In this document: piece after piece, positions 32,266 through 41,208 of the stretch
How positions within the stretch are numbered: position 1 is the first letter of the stretch
Layout of the letters: the number at the start of each line of letters is the position of its first letter
Source of the DNA: Jiangella endophytica
GTDB taxonomy: Bacteria > Actinomycetota > Actinomycetes > Jiangellales > Jiangellaceae
Length of the DNA stretch: 64,000 bases
Reading direction: 5' to 3'
Assembly: GCF_003427025.1 (NCBI RefSeq)
Contig: NZ_QVAI01000005.1
Location: 372,001 to 436,000, forward strand
Program-made: the position numbers and the translations under genes
The notes under the pieces: model-generated
What the model saw: the letters and a program-made list of their open reading frames with translations, nothing else
The model's database searches: none
Told to the model about the DNA's origin: nothing

Positions 32266-33813
32266 TCAGTTCTCCAAATCGGGAGCTGGCGAGGGGTCTT
32301 CGGGGCCCTGAGCGGCGCCGTCGTCCTCGCCGGCCTGGTGGCGGTCGATCTCGGCGCTGGTCCGGCCGAGGCCGCCGAGGGTGAGATCGTCCCAGGCCAC
32401 CAGCGCTTTCGTCTCCGGATCGAAGTAGAGCACCGACAAGTTGACCGGAGTGGGATCTTCGTCACGTAGTCCGCGCAGCCCGGCGCCGCCGGTGGAGCCT
32501 TGGACCATGACCCGGGTGCCGTCGTCGAGGACGTAGGTGTCGCGCTTGTGCGCGTGGCCCGAGAGCACGAGCGGGGCGATGCCGTCGAACAGTTCGGCGT
32601 GGCTCGGGTCGTGGTAGACGATGACGTCCGGCGACGGCTCGGCGTCCGCGGCGTCGTCGGCGAACTCCTCGGTGCCCTCGCGCAGCACCTCGTCCGGGAC
32701 GCCGCGGACGGACTTGTCCGGCGTGAACCGGGGGTCCGGCTCGCCCATGAACCGCAGCCCGGCCACGTCGGCCGGTTCGCCGTCCAGCACGACGGCGTTC
32801 GGGGCGGCGGCGACGGCGGCCACGGTGGCGACGGAGTCGTGGTTGCCCTTGACGAACACGTAGGGCCGGCCGAGGTCGGCGATGGGGCGGACGTAGGAGT
32901 TCTCCAGCGGCGTGCCCTGGTCGACGATGTCGCCGCTGTCGACGATGGCGTCGACCGAGTACTGGTCGGCGACGGCGCCGATGATGTCCCACGCGGCCGG
33001 GTTGAGGTGCAGGTCGGACACGTGCAGCACCCGGATCGTGTCGTCGTTGGGCTGGAACGTCTGCAGGTTGAGCGTGGTGTCGTAGACGGCGGCGACGTTG
33101 GCGACGAAGCCGGCCAGCTGGTCGGCGTAGGCGTCGAAGTTCGTCGCGATGTCCTCGGCGTTGCCGATCAGCTGCGGCGCGGCCGCCAGGGGGCCGGTGT
33201 ACGCGGGCTCGCGGACGGCGTCGGAGTTGTACGTCAGCGCCACGAGCCCGTAGCTGCCGAGCACCGCGGCGGTCGCCACGCCGGCCGCCAGCGCCGTGCG
33301 CCGGACCGAGCGCAGCACCAGCGCGGCCGCCAGCGTCCCGCCGATGACGGCGGTGACGGCGGCCCGGATGGCGGCGTCGACGAGCACGTCCTGGATGCCG
33401 GCCGCGAGCTCGTCGTCGAGGCCGGCCAGCGAGTAGGGATCGTTGACGTAGCCGCTGAGGCCGTCGAGGTCGACCTGGCGCACGGAGATGTCCAGCGTGA
33501 CCGGGCCGGAGTGGGTGTCCAGAACGACGGCGCCGACGGGGTCGAGGTGGATGACGGACTCGCCGGTCAGCGTCGGCCGGAACGCGACGTCGATGGCCAG
33601 CGGGCCCACGTACGTCTGCGTCGTGCCGGCGATGACGAGCGCGATCCAGGCCCCGGCCAGCGCCAGCGCGACCGGACTGAGCAGCGAGAACGTCCGGCGC
33701 AGCCAGGTCGGCCACGTCGCCGGGCGCGTGTAGTCACGCCATGCCCTGCGCGGCGCGGGGTCGCCGGGCGGGCTCGTCTCGGTCACCACGTCCACGCCTC
33801 GTTGGTAACACAT
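32266..33813 (-). CDS. Membrane-anchored metallophosphoesterase
   Basis: 515 residues from the ATG at 33813; in-frame GTGs at 33789 and 33786 are alternatives. The N-terminal part (about 1-240) has two or more membrane helices (VALALAGAWIALVIAG, AALVLRSVRRTALAAGVATAAVLGSYGL). The C-terminal calcineurin-like domain has VLHVSDLHLNPAAWD, VDSGDIVDQG, VKGNHD, VIVYHDPSHAELF and LVLSGHAHKRDTYV, the complete two-metal set (DxH, GDxxD, GNHD, GHxH). The likely role is an extracytoplasmic or membrane-proximal phosphodiesterase; the substrate is unknown. It is located just beyond the tRNA pair. Confidence 0.9.
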   Translation of the reverse strand: MCYQRGVDVVTETSPPGDPAPRRAWRDYTRPATWPTWLRRTFSLLSPVALALAGAWIALVIAGTTQTYVGPLAIDVAFRPTLTGESVIHLDPVGAVVLDTHSGPVTLDISVRQVDLDGLSGYVNDPYSLAGLDDELAAGIQDVLVDAAIRAAVTAVIGGTLAAALVLRSVRRTALAAGVATAAVLGSYGLVALTYNSDAVREPAYTGPLAAAPQLIGNAEDIATNFDAYADQLAGFVANVAAVYDTTLNLQTFQPNDDTIRVLHVSDLHLNPAAWDIIGAVADQYSVDAIVDSGDIVDQGTPLENSYVRPIADLGRPYVFVKGNHDSVATVAAVAAAPNAVVLDGEPADVAGLRFMGEPDPRFTPDKSVRGVPDEVLREGTEEFADDAADAEPSPDVIVYHDPSHAELFDGIAPLVLSGHAHKRDTYVLDDGTRVMVQGSTGGAGLRGLRDEDPTPVNLSVLYFDPETKALVAWDDLTLGGLGRTSAEIDRHQAGEDDGAAQGPEDPSPAPDLEN

Positions 33814-33863
33814 TTCCGCCCCCGGAATCGGTGTGCACCGGTTCGACAGGCGAGACTGGTCCC

Positions 33864-34214
33864 GTGCTGGAGCTGACCGAGGCGGAGTTCGAACGACTGG
33901 TATCCGAGGCGATCGACGAGATCCCGCCTGAGCTGGCCCAGATGATGGACAACGTGGTGATCCTCATCGAGGACGAGGCTCCGGACGACGCCCCCGACGT
34001 GCTGGGGTTGTACGAGGGCACGCCGCTCACCGAGCGTGGCGAGTGGTACACCGGCGTGCTGCCCGACACCATCCGCCTGTTCCGGCTGCCGATCCTGCGC
34101 ATCTGCGACACCCCCGACGACGCTGTCGAGGAGGTGCTGATCACCGTCGTGCACGAGGTGGCGCACCACTTCGGCATCGACGACGAGCGGCTGCACGAGC
34201 TCGGCTGGTCGTAG
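33864..34214 (+). CDS. Zincin-like metallopeptidase family protein (DUF1025)
   Basis: 116 residues from GTG 33864. The family signature is near the C-terminus: VVHEVAHHFGIDDERLHELGW, an HExxH zinc motif followed by a downstream glycine-isoleucine-aspartate turn. The N-terminal half begins LTEAEFERLVSEAIDEIPPEL. These short minimal zincins are widespread in actinobacteria and proteolysis has rarely been demonstrated. It is divergent from the metallophosphoesterase, with only 50 bp between starts. Confidence 0.9.
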   Translation: MLELTEAEFERLVSEAIDEIPPELAQMMDNVVILIEDEAPDDAPDVLGLYEGTPLTERGEWYTGVLPDTIRLFRLPILRICDTPDDAVEEVLITVVHEVAHHFGIDDERLHELGWS

Positions 34215-34530
34215 GGCGGGCATCTCGGCGATGCCGTTCGTCGTGGTGTTCATCGCGCTGACCGTGCGCGGCCGCACCTGACGTGCGCGCGCTGCCGCCG
34301 TGGGGCGGTGAGTAGGAATGGTTCGGGCGCCGGGCCGGGAACGCCTCTCGGCGCAACGGCCGCTCGTAGCGGCTATAAATGGGACCCGGGGTTACCACGG
34401 CCCGCCGCCCAGCGAGAGCCCCGAGGGGCTGTCGCCAGTACCTGAAACTACCTGATGTCCGTGGTTGTTCCCAGCGCTCCGGCGTGGGAAGGATCACCTT
34501 GACGATCGGCCGGTGGGCGGTTCGTCCCGG
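34215..34530. other. Unassigned intergenic region between convergent genes
   Basis: 316 bp with no coding pattern. It has several short hairpins, such as GCCGCT-CGT-AGCGGC (34359-34373) and AGCCCC-GA-GGGGCT (34427-34440), plus a patch of lower GC (CTATAAATGGG). It could contain a small RNA or paired terminators; I recognise no known RNA family. Confidence 0.4.
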
Positions 34531-35286
34531 TCAGGGCGGGGTCGGCGGCCGGACGATGACGCCGCGGGCGACCAGCTCGATCGTGAGCGCGACGGCGACC
34601 GTCTCGACCGCCAGCAGACCGATCAGCACGAACAGCTGGACGGCGCCGGCCTGGATCGGGTCGGCGCCGCCGATGAGCATGCCGACGAACGCGCCCGGCA
34701 GCACGACCAGGCCGACGGTGCGGGTCTGGTCGAGGGCGGGGATCAGCGCGGTCGCCGCCTGCGGCCGGGCGATCTCCAGCGCCGCGTCGCGCGGCAGCAG
34801 ACCGACCGACAACGCGGCCTCGACCTCGCCACGCCGCGCGATCAGCTCGTCCAGCGCCCGCCGCCCGGCCAGCGCCGCCGCCGTCATCGCGCCGCCGATC
34901 AGGATCCCGGCGACGGCGATCACGGCCAGTGGGTCGGCCGGCAGCACACCGGTCGCCAGCAGTGTCGTCACGACCAGCAGCGGACCGGCCGCCACCGGAA
35001 CCACCGCCCACGTCCAGGACCGGTCCCGGGTCATCCGCCGTCCGGCCGTCACGGTCGCCGTCGCCAGCATCAGCAGCAGGAACGCCGCCGTCAGCGGCGC
35101 CACCCGGACCACGGCCGCGAGCACGAGCGCGACGAGGGCGAGCTGGGCCACCGCGCGCAGGGCCGCCGTCACGATCGCGCGGTCGTACCCGAGCCTGGCG
35201 ACGGCGCTCACGGCGACGGCGACCACGACGAGGACCGCCATCGCCACGCCCAGAGCCGGCTCGACCGGCAGCAGCGTCGACGACAT
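34531..35286 (-). CDS. UPF0014 family permease (FetB-like)
   Basis: 251 residues from ATG 35286 (ATG 35298 possible). It has about seven membrane helices. Family segments: RAIVTAALRAVAQLALVALVLAAV, LLLMLATATVTAGRRMTRDRSW, and the long central ALIPALDQTRTVGLVVLPGAFVGMLIGGADPIQAGAVQL, the signature of FetB/YbbM. In E. coli FetAB exports iron and protects against peroxide. No FetA ATPase is adjacent here, so the ATPase must be elsewhere or the function differs. Confidence 0.85.
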   Translation of the reverse strand: MSSTLLPVEPALGVAMAVLVVVAVAVSAVARLGYDRAIVTAALRAVAQLALVALVLAAVVRVAPLTAAFLLLMLATATVTAGRRMTRDRSWTWAVVPVAAGPLLVVTTLLATGVLPADPLAVIAVAGILIGGAMTAAALAGRRALDELIARRGEVEAALSVGLLPRDAALEIARPQAATALIPALDQTRTVGLVVLPGAFVGMLIGGADPIQAGAVQLFVLIGLLAVETVAVALTIELVARGVIVRPPTPP

Positions 35287-35325
35287 CCCGCCGAGCATCC
35301 CACCTCGGGGCCGTAGTGTGGGGAC

Positions 35326-35952
35326 ATGGTGAGGTTGACGAGGATCTACACCCGTACTGGCGACGACGGCACCACTGGGCTGGGCGACTTCAGCCGCACC
35401 CGCAAGACCGACCCACGCCTGGCCGCCTACGCCGACGTCAACGAGGCCAACGCCACCATCGGCGTCGCCGTCGCACACGAGCGGTCCGGCACCGGCGGCG
35501 GCGACCTCGGCCCGGACGTGCTCGCCGTCCTGCAGCGGGTCCAGAACGACCTGTTCGACGTCGGCGCCGACCTCTGCATGCCGCTGAAGGCCGAGTACGA
35601 GTACCCGCCGCTTCGGGTCCAGGCCGCCTGGATCGAGGAGCTCGAGGCCGACTGCGACCGCTACAACGCCGAGGTCCCCAAGCTGACGTCGTTCATCCTG
35701 CCGGGAGGCACGCTCACCGCGGCGCAGTTGCACGTCGCCACCACCACGGTGCGGCGGGCGGAGCGGTCGGCCTGGCACGCGGTCGAGGAGTACGGCACCG
35801 GCGACATCGACGGCGTCAACCCGCTCACCGCCTCCTACCTCAACCGCCTCTCCGACCTGTTGTTCATCCTGTCCCGCTACGCCAACCGGGCCGCGGGCGA
35901 CGTTCTCTGGCAGCCTGGCGGCGGACGCGCGGAACCGCCGTCGCAGCGCTAG
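35326..35952 (+). CDS. Cob(I)alamin adenosyltransferase, PduO type
   Basis: 208 residues. The N-terminal TRIYTRTGDDGTTGLGDFSRTRK is the ATP-binding motif of PduO/MMAB enzymes. VNEANATIGVAV, VQNDLFDVGADLCMP, FILPGGTLTAAQLHVATTTVRRAERSAW and LNRLSDLLFILSRYAN are the standard helices. The reaction transfers the adenosyl group of ATP to cob(I)alamin to form coenzyme B12. It is a soluble trimer. It is located in a core-gene neighbourhood that in many actinobacteria follows the ATP synthase region. The start is the ATG at 35326, divergent from the FetB-like gene by 39 bp. Confidence 0.95.
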   Translation: MVRLTRIYTRTGDDGTTGLGDFSRTRKTDPRLAAYADVNEANATIGVAVAHERSGTGGGDLGPDVLAVLQRVQNDLFDVGADLCMPLKAEYEYPPLRVQAAWIEELEADCDRYNAEVPKLTSFILPGGTLTAAQLHVATTTVRRAERSAWHAVEEYGTGDIDGVNPLTASYLNRLSDLLFILSRYANRAAGDVLWQPGGGRAEPPSQR

Positions 35953-35962
35953 CCTCGAGATC

Positions 35963-36592
35963 ATGAGGCTGACGAAGTTCGAGCACTCCTGCGTCCTCGT
36001 CGAGGACGGCGACGGCCGCATCCTCATCGATCCCGGCGGCTTCTCGCACGGCTTCGAGTCGCTGACCGGGCTGACGGCGGTGCTGGTCACCCACCAGCAC
36101 CCCGACCACCTCGACGTCGACCGCCTGCGGCCGCTGCTGGCGGCCAACCCGGAGGCACGGCTCTACACCGACGCCGCGAGCGCGGCGATCCTGGCCGAGA
36201 CCGGCATCGCGGCCATGGGCGTCCAGCCGGGTGAGCGGCTGCACGCCGGCACCGCGGTCGACGTGTTCGGCGGCCAGCACGCGGTCATCCACCCCGACGT
36301 GCCGGTCATCCCGAACGTCGCCTACCTCATCGGCGGCCGGTTCCTGCACCCCGGTGACTCCTACACGATCCCCGACGTCGACGTCGAGATCCTCGGGCTG
36401 CCCACCGCCGCGCCCTGGCTGAAGCTGAGTGAGTCGGTCGACTACCTCCGGGCGCTGACACCGAACGTCGCGATCCCGATCCACGAGGCGATGCTCGCCG
36501 TGCCCGCCTTCTTCTACACCCTGATCGAGAAGCTCGCGCCCGAGGAGACCGAGCTGCGTGTGGTGGCTCCCGGCGCCACGCTCGAGGCCTGA
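35963..36592 (+). CDS. MBL-fold metallohydrolase (UlaG/YycJ-like)
   Basis: 209 residues, ten bases after the preceding stop and so probably co-transcribed. Metal motif VLVTHQHPDHLDVDRL (HxHxDH), then VIPNVAYLIGGRFLHPGDSY with the bridging Asp, and AIPIHEAML with a late His. The N-terminus MRLTKFEHSCVLVEDGDGRILIDPGG is typical of the subgroup related to L-ascorbate-6-phosphate lactonase UlaG. The substrate is unknown. Confidence 0.9.
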   Translation: MRLTKFEHSCVLVEDGDGRILIDPGGFSHGFESLTGLTAVLVTHQHPDHLDVDRLRPLLAANPEARLYTDAASAAILAETGIAAMGVQPGERLHAGTAVDVFGGQHAVIHPDVPVIPNVAYLIGGRFLHPGDSYTIPDVDVEILGLPTAAPWLKLSESVDYLRALTPNVAIPIHEAMLAVPAFFYTLIEKLAPEETELRVVAPGATLEA

Positions 36593-36628
36593 TCCACGGC
36601 AGCGGCGCACACAAGGGACAATGGAGAC

Positions 36629-37237
36629 GTGACCGAAGGCAGCCACCGGCGACCCCAGCTGCGCCCCGACATGCCCGACCTGCTCGGCGACCCCGATCCC
36701 GCCGACCGGACCGCTGTCGCGCACGCCACCGCGGCCGCCGTCCTGCAGGCGGCCCGGGCCGAGCCCGGCGCCGCGCCGCGGCTGCTCGATCTCGCCGACC
36801 GTCTCGGCCTCGACGAGATGGCCGAACTGTGGCGCGGCTCCGGCGCCGACACCCTGCCCGGCACACTCTGGTCGCTCTACCTGCTGCGCAGCTGGGTGCA
36901 CCGCAACGGCGCCGAGGCGGCTCGCGTCTTCGCCGTCGGCGAGCGCGTGGCCGAGGTGTCGACGGCGGTCGCGGGCGTCGCGCACCCGCCCGGCCCCGCC
37001 GAGGTCGCCGCTCTCGGCGACGCCGTCCTGACCAGCGCGTTCACCGGCGACTTCGCGGTCGCGCTGGAACGGGCCGCGGCGTTCTGCCGGGTGGTCGCCG
37101 CCGGGCGCGCCCACGCTGCCGACGACCTCGCCGAGGACGAGGGGCAGCGGCAGACGCGGCTGGCCAAGGGCAACCTGCGCATGGCGGAAGAACTCGAACG
37201 CGCCGCCGTGCTCTGGCGGCGCAACGACCTGCACTAG
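36629..37237 (+). CDS. Conserved actinobacterial hypothetical protein
   Basis: 202 residues, GTG start at 36629. It is soluble and helical: LPGTLWSLYLLRSWVHRNGAEAARVF, VAGVAHPPGPAEVAALGDAVLTSAFTGDFAVALERAAAFCRVVAAGR. I recognise the pattern as a conserved actinobacterial protein usually near this set of genes, without a known function. It is on the same strand and close behind the MBL gene. Confidence 0.75.
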   Translation: MTEGSHRRPQLRPDMPDLLGDPDPADRTAVAHATAAAVLQAARAEPGAAPRLLDLADRLGLDEMAELWRGSGADTLPGTLWSLYLLRSWVHRNGAEAARVFAVGERVAEVSTAVAGVAHPPGPAEVAALGDAVLTSAFTGDFAVALERAAAFCRVVAAGRAHAADDLAEDEGQRQTRLAKGNLRMAEELERAAVLWRRNDLH

Positions 37238-37259
37238 CTGACGCGGGCGCCACCTGCCG

Positions 37260-38042
37260 TCAGCGGAGGACGCCGATCACGATGAGGGCGATTCCGGCCA
37301 CGGCGGCGACCGTGGCGCCGAGCAGGAAGAGGCGTTGCTTCGAGCGCGACTCGCGGAGCAGGGTCTCCTCGTCCTTGGTCGAGATGAGCGTGGGCGCCTC
37401 GATCGCGAGCTCCCCGGAGGCGTCGCCGGCCTCGCCGAGAACGTAGACCTTCCGGCCGGGCTCGAGCACCCACTCCTCGTACTGGTAGCCGATGGTGCCT
37501 TCGCGCTGAGTCTTCGGCAACGACAGGCTGAACGAGCCGATCGACAGCTCGGTCCGCTCCTCCTTCTCGTCGTGCGGCTCGAACCGGTCGACGATCTGCT
37601 CGACGCCTTCGACCCCTCGGCTCGGATGGACGAGCACGCTGCCGGTCTCGTCGGTCACGAGGAAGGGCTGCTCGGACTCCCGGTCCGCCACCTTCTCCTT
37701 CTTCTCGACCCGGCGATTGCGGTAATTGCCGTTGGAGTCGCGCTTGCGTTCGGTCTCCCAGTACTTGCGGGTGACGACGTGCTTGTGCCAGACGCACTCC
37801 GTGGCGGAGATCTCGGACTTCAGCGCCCCCGACGCGCTCGGCTGGGCGGTGCCCGCCACCTCGCAGGTCTGCCGGAACACGCCCGGCCCCGCTGCCTCGG
37901 CCGCGGCCGCTTGGAGGGTGCGGAGCTCCTGGGCGGTGAACGTGTCGGTCGTGATCATCTGGCGCTGCCGCCCGCGTGCCCTGACGACGAGAAATCCGCA
38001 GAACCCGGCAACGCCGAGCAAGACCAGGCCGACCAACCACAT
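37260..38042 (-). CDS. GIDE-domain membrane protein
   Basis: 260 residues from the ATG at 38042. The N-terminal helix is WLVGLVLLGVAGFCGFLVV; the C-terminal helix is LFLLGATVAAVAGIALIVIGVL. Between them is a GIDE domain: IGYQYEEWVLEPGRKVYVLGEAG and TECVWHKHVVTRKYWETE, as in mitochondrial MUL1-type ligases, but no RING finger is present, which is normal for bacterial relatives. It is probably a membrane protein with a cytosolic or extracytosolic middle domain of unknown role. Confidence 0.85.
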   Translation of the reverse strand: MWLVGLVLLGVAGFCGFLVVRARGRQRQMITTDTFTAQELRTLQAAAAEAAGPGVFRQTCEVAGTAQPSASGALKSEISATECVWHKHVVTRKYWETERKRDSNGNYRNRRVEKKEKVADRESEQPFLVTDETGSVLVHPSRGVEGVEQIVDRFEPHDEKEERTELSIGSFSLSLPKTQREGTIGYQYEEWVLEPGRKVYVLGEAGDASGELAIEAPTLISTKDEETLLRESRSKQRLFLLGATVAAVAGIALIVIGVLR

Positions 38043-38147
38043 GACAGAGATCCTTTCGACATGTGTGCCCGGCCCGCACACGATAGCCCACCCCGGCCCC
38101 GCGCCGAGGTCAGCAATCGGCCCCACCCGGTCCGGGGCCGGCCGATG

Positions 38148-39902
38148 TCACCGAGGGACGAACGAGGGCGAGAGGGGGTTGGGCACGGAGCCGACGGCGG
38201 AGATGACCGGACGCTCGGGGTCGTCGGCGTAGCCGCGCTCGAACAGCCGCAGCCGGTTGAGGCACAGCTTCGGGAAGGTCGGCGACTCGAGGTCGAACAT
38301 CGTGAACCGGTCGGCCAGCTCGCCGCGGAAACGCTCCTGGTACGCCGCCAGCACCGACCGCGCCGAAGCCCAGAAGTCGGCCTCCGGCACGCCCAGCCGG
38401 TCCGCGAAGATCTCCGCCAGGTACCGGTCGACGCAGATCAGCAGGCCGTTCTGCAGGTACTTCCGCAGCGTCTTCCCGTCCAGGATCACGTCGGCCAGCG
38501 CGGCCCGCACGGCCGGCGTCAGACCGGCATGCTCGGGAATGGACTCCGAGCAGATCGCGAGGTCGTCGACGAAGTCCTTGACGACCAGCCGGGTCGGCAC
38601 ACCGTCGCGGTGGACGATCATGCAGTTCTGCCCGTGCGGCGAGAACATCGCGCCGTACTTGTACAGGACGTGCAGCAGCGGCGGCAGCACCGCCGCGTGC
38701 AGCCGCCGCACCCACTCCGACGCCGGCAGGCCGCTCCGCTCCACCAGCGCGCCCGCGAACGTTCCGCCGGACGGGTCGGCGTGCAGCAGCGCGGCCAGCG
38801 AGACCGCCTGCTCGCCGTCGCGCAGGTACGGCTGCACGGGCTCGCGCCAGATCGCCCCCAGCAGCTCGGTGTACTGGTACGGGACGCCGGGCAGGCCGGA
38901 GTACACGGGGTGCGCGACGCTCACCCCGGCCACCTCGCCGAGCAGGATCAGCCCGGTCTCCCGCAGGAAGGCGTCCGACGAGACCACCGACGACAGCCAC
39001 GACGTCAGCCCGGGCGCGGCCAGCGTCCGCTCGCGCGGCAGCCCGCGGTAGACCGACGTGTTGAGGATCGACAGCGGCAGCTTGAGGTAGCGACGTGCCG
39101 GGTCGTCGAGGTCGGTCATCGTGCGGATCGCCAGCTGCGGCCGGTACCGCGCCGGCCCGTCGCCGAGGACCACCAGGTCGCCGCGGGCCAGTTGCGGCGC
39201 GTGCAGCGGCAGGATCCGGTGCGCCCACTGCCACGGATGAACGGGCAGGTAGACGCAGGTGTCCGGGTCCAGCCCGCCCAGCTGGGCCTGCGCCCGCATC
39301 CCCTCGAACGCCTCGGAACCGACCTGGTCGCGCACCACCGCGTGGTGGTCGAGGCCGACGGCGTCCGCGACGGCCGGCGACGCGGCCAGCCAGAGCAGCC
39401 GGACGTCGGCCCGCGCCTCCGGCGGGTACGCCCGCAGGTCGTCGGCGCCGAATCCGACCCGGCCCTTGTTCGCGACGATCCACGGATGCCCGGTCAGCTC
39501 GGCCTCGGCCAGTACCGGTTCCAGGTCGGCCAGTTCGGCCGCCGGGCGCGCGGTCGTGAGCTGCCGCGCGTCGGTGAGCAGTGTCGACGACAGCTCCGAC
39601 ACGGCGCCGGCGACGGTGGACGCGTCGGCCCCCGCGGCGGTGAGCAGCGCGGTGAACACCGCGACGGCGTCCGGCAGCGGCCCGCCGCCCTCGGCCGTCA
39701 GCGACTCGGGGAGGACGCGCCACCAGCCGAGCGCCCGCCGCACGGCCCGTCCGGTCAGCGTCGCGCCCGGCAGCGGCACCGTCAGCGCGCCGTCGTCCGT
39801 GACGTCCAGCGCGATGATCTCTTCATAGCCGAACTCGGTGAGCAGCTTCGCGATCAGCTCGCGGTTCGCCCGCTCCCACTGCTCCAGGTCAGGTGCGGTC
39901 AT
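38148..39902 (-). CDS. rhbF: IucA/IucC-type siderophore synthetase (RhbF-like)
   Basis: 584 residues from ATG 39902, 14 bp inside the hydroxylase gene. NIS synthetase marks: VYLPVHPWQWAHRILPLH, PRYRPQLAIRTMTD-like region (RYRPQLAIRTMTDL), RRYLKLPLSILNTSVYRGLP and FSPHGQNCMIVHRDGVP, followed by the FhuF-like C-terminal helices. The enzyme activates citrate or a citryl monoamide as an adenylate and condenses it with the hydroxamate amine. As last gene of the operon, by analogy with rhizobactin it would add the second acylated N-hydroxy-diaminopropane. Confidence 0.9.
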   Translation of the reverse strand: MTAPDLEQWERANRELIAKLLTEFGYEEIIALDVTDDGALTVPLPGATLTGRAVRRALGWWRVLPESLTAEGGGPLPDAVAVFTALLTAAGADASTVAGAVSELSSTLLTDARQLTTARPAAELADLEPVLAEAELTGHPWIVANKGRVGFGADDLRAYPPEARADVRLLWLAASPAVADAVGLDHHAVVRDQVGSEAFEGMRAQAQLGGLDPDTCVYLPVHPWQWAHRILPLHAPQLARGDLVVLGDGPARYRPQLAIRTMTDLDDPARRYLKLPLSILNTSVYRGLPRERTLAAPGLTSWLSSVVSSDAFLRETGLILLGEVAGVSVAHPVYSGLPGVPYQYTELLGAIWREPVQPYLRDGEQAVSLAALLHADPSGGTFAGALVERSGLPASEWVRRLHAAVLPPLLHVLYKYGAMFSPHGQNCMIVHRDGVPTRLVVKDFVDDLAICSESIPEHAGLTPAVRAALADVILDGKTLRKYLQNGLLICVDRYLAEIFADRLGVPEADFWASARSVLAAYQERFRGELADRFTMFDLESPTFPKLCLNRLRLFERGYADDPERPVISAVGSVPNPLSPSFVPR

Positions 39903-41208
39903 GGGCGCGGACCTCCTCGGGGACGCCGAAACTCTGGTAGACGGTGCGGTCGCGGACGGGGTAGACGTCGCGGCCGGCGAGCGCGTTGACGATGACGGAG
40001 TTGCGGTGCGCACCGAGGCCCAGGTCCGGTGCGCCGACGCCGTGCGTGTGCAACTCGGCGTTCTGCGCGAACAGCGTGGACGGCGCCGCCTCGGACGTCA
40101 GCCGGAGCCGGTAGTCCAGCGACACCTCGGGCCGGCCCAGCGTGTCGCGTGCGACGACGCCGTCGGCCACCGGCAGCGGGGACGGCTCGTGCCCCGTCCC
40201 CAGCACGACGACGTCGGTGTCGCGGGTGAAGGTGCGGTCCAGGTCGCGGTGGTGCCAGGTCAGCCGCCAGCGCCGTCCGGGCGTCGGCGACGGCTCGATC
40301 GCGCGCAGTTCGCACCCGCCCGCGTACGCCACCGGCGGGTCGGCCCGATCGACCGTCGCCTCGTACAGCAGGTCGTAGATGCGCTCGCTGGTCTCGGCGG
40401 ACAGGCCCTTGTAGAGCAGGTCCTGCCCGGCCCGGATCTCGTCGCGGGTCGAGGGCGGCAGACCGTGGAAGTAGGCCGTGTACTCGGGCGTGAAGTGCTC
40501 CAGCCCGAGCTTGGAGTACTCCATCGGCAGGAACCCGCGCGACCGGGTGAACCAGTCCACCGTCAGCCCGCCGGGGAGCCCGGCCTCGAGCAGGTCGGCG
40601 ACCACCTCGCCGGCGCTCTGCCCGGACCCGACGACGGTGACGGCGGACGCGGTCACCGCCTTCTCGCGGTAGGTGAGGTAATCCTCGGTGTGGAAGACGT
40701 CCGCCCCGAGGACGTCGCGGGCGACGGCCGGCACGGACGGCCGGGTGCCGACGCCGAACACCACCGAGCGTGCCGTGTGCTCCTCGACGGCGCCGTCCGC
40801 GGTCTCGACGACGACCCGCCACGATCGGCCGTCCGGCTCCACCGCCGTGACCCGGGTCCCGAACCGGCAGGACGGCAGCGACTCGGCGACCCACCTGGCG
40901 TACGCGTCGAACTCCGCCCGCGGCACGTGGAACCGCTCGTAGAAGTAGAACCGGTACAGCCGGCCGCGGTCGTGCAGGTAGTTGAGGAACGACCAGCGGC
41001 TGGTCGGATCGGCCAGTGTCACGAGGTCGGCCAGGAACGGCACCTGCAGCGTCGTGCCGGGCAGCATCAGCCCCGGGTGCCAGGCGAACCGCGGCGCCGC
41101 CTCGAAGAACACCGCGCCGACGTCGGGCACCGGGTCGAGCAGCGCGGCCAGCCCCAGGTTGAACGGCCCCAGCCCGACGCCGACGAGGTCATGCTCGTGA
41201 GAGCTCAT
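39889..41208 (-). CDS. rhbE: L-lysine/ornithine/diamine N-monooxygenase (RhbE-like)
   Basis: 439 residues. The FAD site is LVGVGLGPFNLGLAALL at the N-terminus, the NADPH site VVGSGQSAGEVVADLL, and there is a substrate-end segment FAQNAELHTHGVGAPDLGLGAHRNSVIVNAL with the typical family ending. LQVPFLADLVTLADPTSRWSFLNYL is the conserved region of IucD/SidA enzymes. It hydroxylates a terminal amine, here most likely of 1,3-diaminopropane, to start the hydroxamate. The ATG overlaps the stop of the small upstream gene (ATGA). Confidence 0.93.
   Translation of the reverse strand: MSSHEHDLVGVGLGPFNLGLAALLDPVPDVGAVFFEAAPRFAWHPGLMLPGTTLQVPFLADLVTLADPTSRWSFLNYLHDRGRLYRFYFYERFHVPRAEFDAYARWVAESLPSCRFGTRVTAVEPDGRSWRVVVETADGAVEEHTARSVVFGVGTRPSVPAVARDVLGADVFHTEDYLTYREKAVTASAVTVVGSGQSAGEVVADLLEAGLPGGLTVDWFTRSRGFLPMEYSKLGLEHFTPEYTAYFHGLPPSTRDEIRAGQDLLYKGLSAETSERIYDLLYEATVDRADPPVAYAGGCELRAIEPSPTPGRRWRLTWHHRDLDRTFTRDTDVVVLGTGHEPSPLPVADGVVARDTLGRPEVSLDYRLRLTSEAAPSTLFAQNAELHTHGVGAPDLGLGAHRNSVIVNALAGRDVYPVRDRTVYQSFGVPEEVRAHDRT

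Noticed and set aside
34487-34503. Resemblance of GGAAGGATCACCTT to the 3' end of 16S rRNA
   Set aside because: The match is short and lacks the anti-Shine-Dalgarno CCTCCTT and any other rRNA sequence; chance similarity.
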